Shown one piece after another: positions 33,867 through 35,309 of a stretch of 35,309 bases of DNA. The notes under the pieces are model-generated. The model was not told the DNA's origin and did no database searches. It was given only the letters and a program-made list of their open reading frames with translations. Source of the stretch: Ponticaulis sp. (GTDB lineage: Bacteria; Pseudomonadota; Alphaproteobacteria; Caulobacterales; Hyphomonadaceae). The DNA is taken from positions 221,109 to 256,417 of the forward strand of contig PBNO01000006.1 of NCBI GenBank assembly GCA_002723155.1. The letters are read 5' to 3'. The position numbers were made by a program, and so were the translations under genes. Every line of letters begins with the position of its first letter. Within the stretch, counting starts at the first letter, position 1.

Positions 33867-34274
33867 ATGTCAGGCACAGAATCTCTCAAAACCATCCAGC
33901 GATCGCCCAAGCCGAATTCAGCGTTTTTCGCCTCTGAAGGCGTAGAAACTGAAGCCGAGGTGGATGAGCATCTGCCGCATTTCGATTTGTCCGCCGACGA
34001 ACTGTTCATCCACGCTGTCGAGGTCTTCGGAGCGCAAAAGAACACGCGCACGACAAATCGTGATGAGAGCGTGAAGCGGGCAAGTTTCGTCTGCACGACG
34101 CCATTGCTGCGTTTTAAAGATGACGTGGACCTGGAGGTCGTCTCTACGGGAGAAGGCCGTGCTGGCATCATTCTTTTTTCACGTTCGCGCGTGGGCTATT
34201 CCGATCTCGGCACGAACCGCAAGAGACTTGCGCACTGGGTCGAACAACTCAATCACAATGTCAAAAAGGCTTGA
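33867..34274 (+). CDS. DUF1499 family protein
   Basis: A 135-aa protein with the DUF1499 hallmark near its C-terminus: [18 protein letters not shown], then [29 protein letters not shown], where SRSRVGxSDLGxNRKR is the family signature. Function unknown. There is no signal peptide or membrane helix. It sits between the phasin gene and clpS with 112 bp before the clpS start. No clear ribosome site precedes its ATG. Confidence 0.82.
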   Translation: MSGTESLKTIQRSPKPNSAFFASEGVETEAEVDEHLPHFDLSADELFIHAVEVFGAQKNTRTTNRDESVKRASFVCTTPLLRFKDDVDLEVVSTGEGRAGIILFSRSRVGYSDLGTNRKRLAHWVEQLNHNVKKA

Positions 34275-34386
34275 ACCGCAATTAAATTGCCTTCAGGCTT
34301 TCGATACAGAAAACAGATATTATCTTATAAGTATGACCGACACGAATTTCAGATATTCGCGCCTTCTCTCAGACATGACCATCCGG

Positions 34387-34722
34387 ATGAGTGAAGGTGA
34401 GGGCGACAAGTCCAACGGTGATGATCCCAACACAGGGATTGCGACACGTACAAAGGCAAAGACGAAACGGCCTTCTATGTATCGTGTTTTGCTGTTGAAC
34501 GACGACTACACGCCGATGGAGTTTGTCGTCTATGTATTGGAGCGCTATTTCAATAAGTCGCGAGAACAGGCGACACAGATTATGCTCCATGTTCATAATC
34601 ACGGGGTCGGGGTGTGCGGCGTCTTCACATACGAAGTCGCAGAAACGAAAGTCGCACAAGTGCTAGATCTCGCGCGGCGGAATGAACACCCGTTGCAGTG
34701 TACAATGGAAAAGGAAGACTAG
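34387..34722 (+). CDS. clpS: ATP-dependent Clp protease adaptor ClpS
   Basis: Binds proteins with N-terminal Leu, Phe, Tyr or Trp and hands them to ClpAP. The core is fully conserved: [28 protein letters not shown] with the Asn-Asp pair of the N-degron pocket, [27 protein letters not shown] with the pocket His, and the C-terminal [10 protein letters not shown]. From ATG 34387 it is 111 aa, close to the usual size. ATGs at 34375 and 34333 are alternatives, none with a clear ribosome site; longer starts would give an atypical N-terminus. clpA follows by 9 bp, so the two are co-transcribed. Bpt, which makes ClpS substrates, is encoded at 13337-14092. Confidence 0.93.
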   Translation: MSEGEGDKSNGDDPNTGIATRTKAKTKRPSMYRVLLLNDDYTPMEFVVYVLERYFNKSREQATQIMLHVHNHGVGVCGVFTYEVAETKVAQVLDLARRNEHPLQCTMEKED

Positions 34723-34731
34723 AGGCCCATT

Positions 34732-35309
34732 ATGCCATCACTGACCCCAAGCCTCGAACACGCTCTTGAAAAAGCCCTCGCGCTGGCTGCCGAACGGCGC
34801 CACGAATACGCGACGCTTGAGCATTTGCTTCTGGCACTCACAGATGATGAGGACGCCGTTGAAGTCATGTCGGCCTGCAAAGTCGATCTCGAAAAGCTTC
34901 AGGACGACCTCTCCGATTACATTGATGACGAGCTGTCCAACCTCTCAGTGGACGAGCTTGATGATCAGGTCCGCCCGACAGCCGCCTTCCAGCGCGTTGT
35001 CCAGCGCGCGATCCTGCACGTTGAAAGCTCTGGCCGCGATGAAGTGACGGGCGCGAACGTCCTCGTGTCGATCTTCTCCGAACGTGAGAGCCATGCCGCC
35101 TACTTCCTGCAGGAGCAGGATATGACGCGCTATGATGCGGTGAACTTCATCTCTCACGGCGTTGCGAAAAAGCCTGGCATGTCCAAGCCACGTCCGTCCA
35201 AGCCGGCGAATGAGCGCGAGGAAGAGCCGCAAAAGCCAGCTAACGAGGCGCTGGATGCTTATTGCGTGAACCTCAATGAGAAGGCTCGCGAAGGTAAGAT
35301 CGATCCGCT
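34732..35309 (+). CDS. clpA: ATP-dependent Clp protease ATP-binding subunit ClpA (N-terminal part; continues beyond window)
   Basis: The unfoldase that feeds substrates to ClpP. The window holds the first 192 codons. The start MPSLTPSLEHALEKALALAAERRHEYATLEHLLLAL is the first Clp_N repeat, and RPTAAFQRVVQRAILHVESSGRDEVTGANVLVSIFSERESHAAYFL the second; together they form the ClpS-docking N-domain. A linker rich in Lys, Pro and Glu follows (KPRPSKPANEREEEPQKPA), then CVNLNEKAREGKIDP leads into the first AAA module. The position directly after clpS and the N-domain confirm ClpA rather than ClpB or ClpC. Confidence 0.95.
   Translation, partial: MPSLTPSLEHALEKALALAAERRHEYATLEHLLLALTDDEDAVEVMSACKVDLEKLQDDLSDYIDDELSNLSVDELDDQVRPTAAFQRVVQRAILHVESSGRDEVTGANVLVSIFSERESHAAYFLQEQDMTRYDAVNFISHGVAKKPGMSKPRPSKPANEREEEPQKPANEALDAYCVNLNEKAREGKIDP

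Overview
The window looks like chromosomal DNA of an alphaproteobacterium, probably a Hyphomonadaceae/Caulobacterales-type marine organism. The clues are a phasin, an LdtR-type MarR regulator, a MotB, a Bpt leucyltransferase, an adjacent clpS-clpA pair, a TakP-like TRAP system and a protein derived from the class II ribonucleotide reductase NrdJ. This placement rests on recognising gene families by eye; no database was consulted. Most of the window is densely packed housekeeping and metabolic DNA. No rRNA, tRNA, transposase or complete CRISPR array was seen.

Left end (1-3515): an unrecognised minus-strand gene runs off the left edge. It carries two GTCATCCC/GGGATGAC-bounded palindromic elements inside its open frame, and the two are read in different frames. 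Next comes a compact, compositionally different restriction-modification island: a C5-cytosine methyltransferase (+) meets a NotI-like endonuclease (-) tail to tail with an 11-bp overlap. Upstream of the methyltransferase is a hairpin matching the core of a Cas12a crRNA repeat at 17 of 20 bases. Its CTATAAGTA core recurs in front of the endonuclease.

Middle (3516-26130): parC; an alpha/beta hydrolase divergent from a probably leaderless ArsR-type regulator; lemA; a succinate-semialdehyde-type dehydrogenase; a dctP-dctQ-dctM TRAP operon with a trailing cupin-like gene; bpt with an SLC13-type transporter; motB. A plus-strand metabolic cluster follows (flavin reductase, 3-hydroxyisobutyrate dehydrogenase-like, DUF1801, acetoacetyl-CoA synthetase, AcuI-type reductase). 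Then a CE4 deacetylase is divergent from a FemAB/GNAT-like protein, and hemB lies between two GNAT genes.

Right end (26131-35309): an AT-rich regulatory stretch precedes ldtR. Then come an exported-protein operon with an M48 lipoprotein protease, a large NrdJ-derived protein without recognisable catalytic cysteine motifs, a DD-carboxypeptidase, a phasin with a candidate PhaR-type operator, a DUF1499 protein, clpS and the start of clpA. Bpt, ClpS and ClpA together form a bacterial N-degron route. Acetoacetyl-CoA synthetase and the phasin fit polyhydroxybutyrate metabolism.
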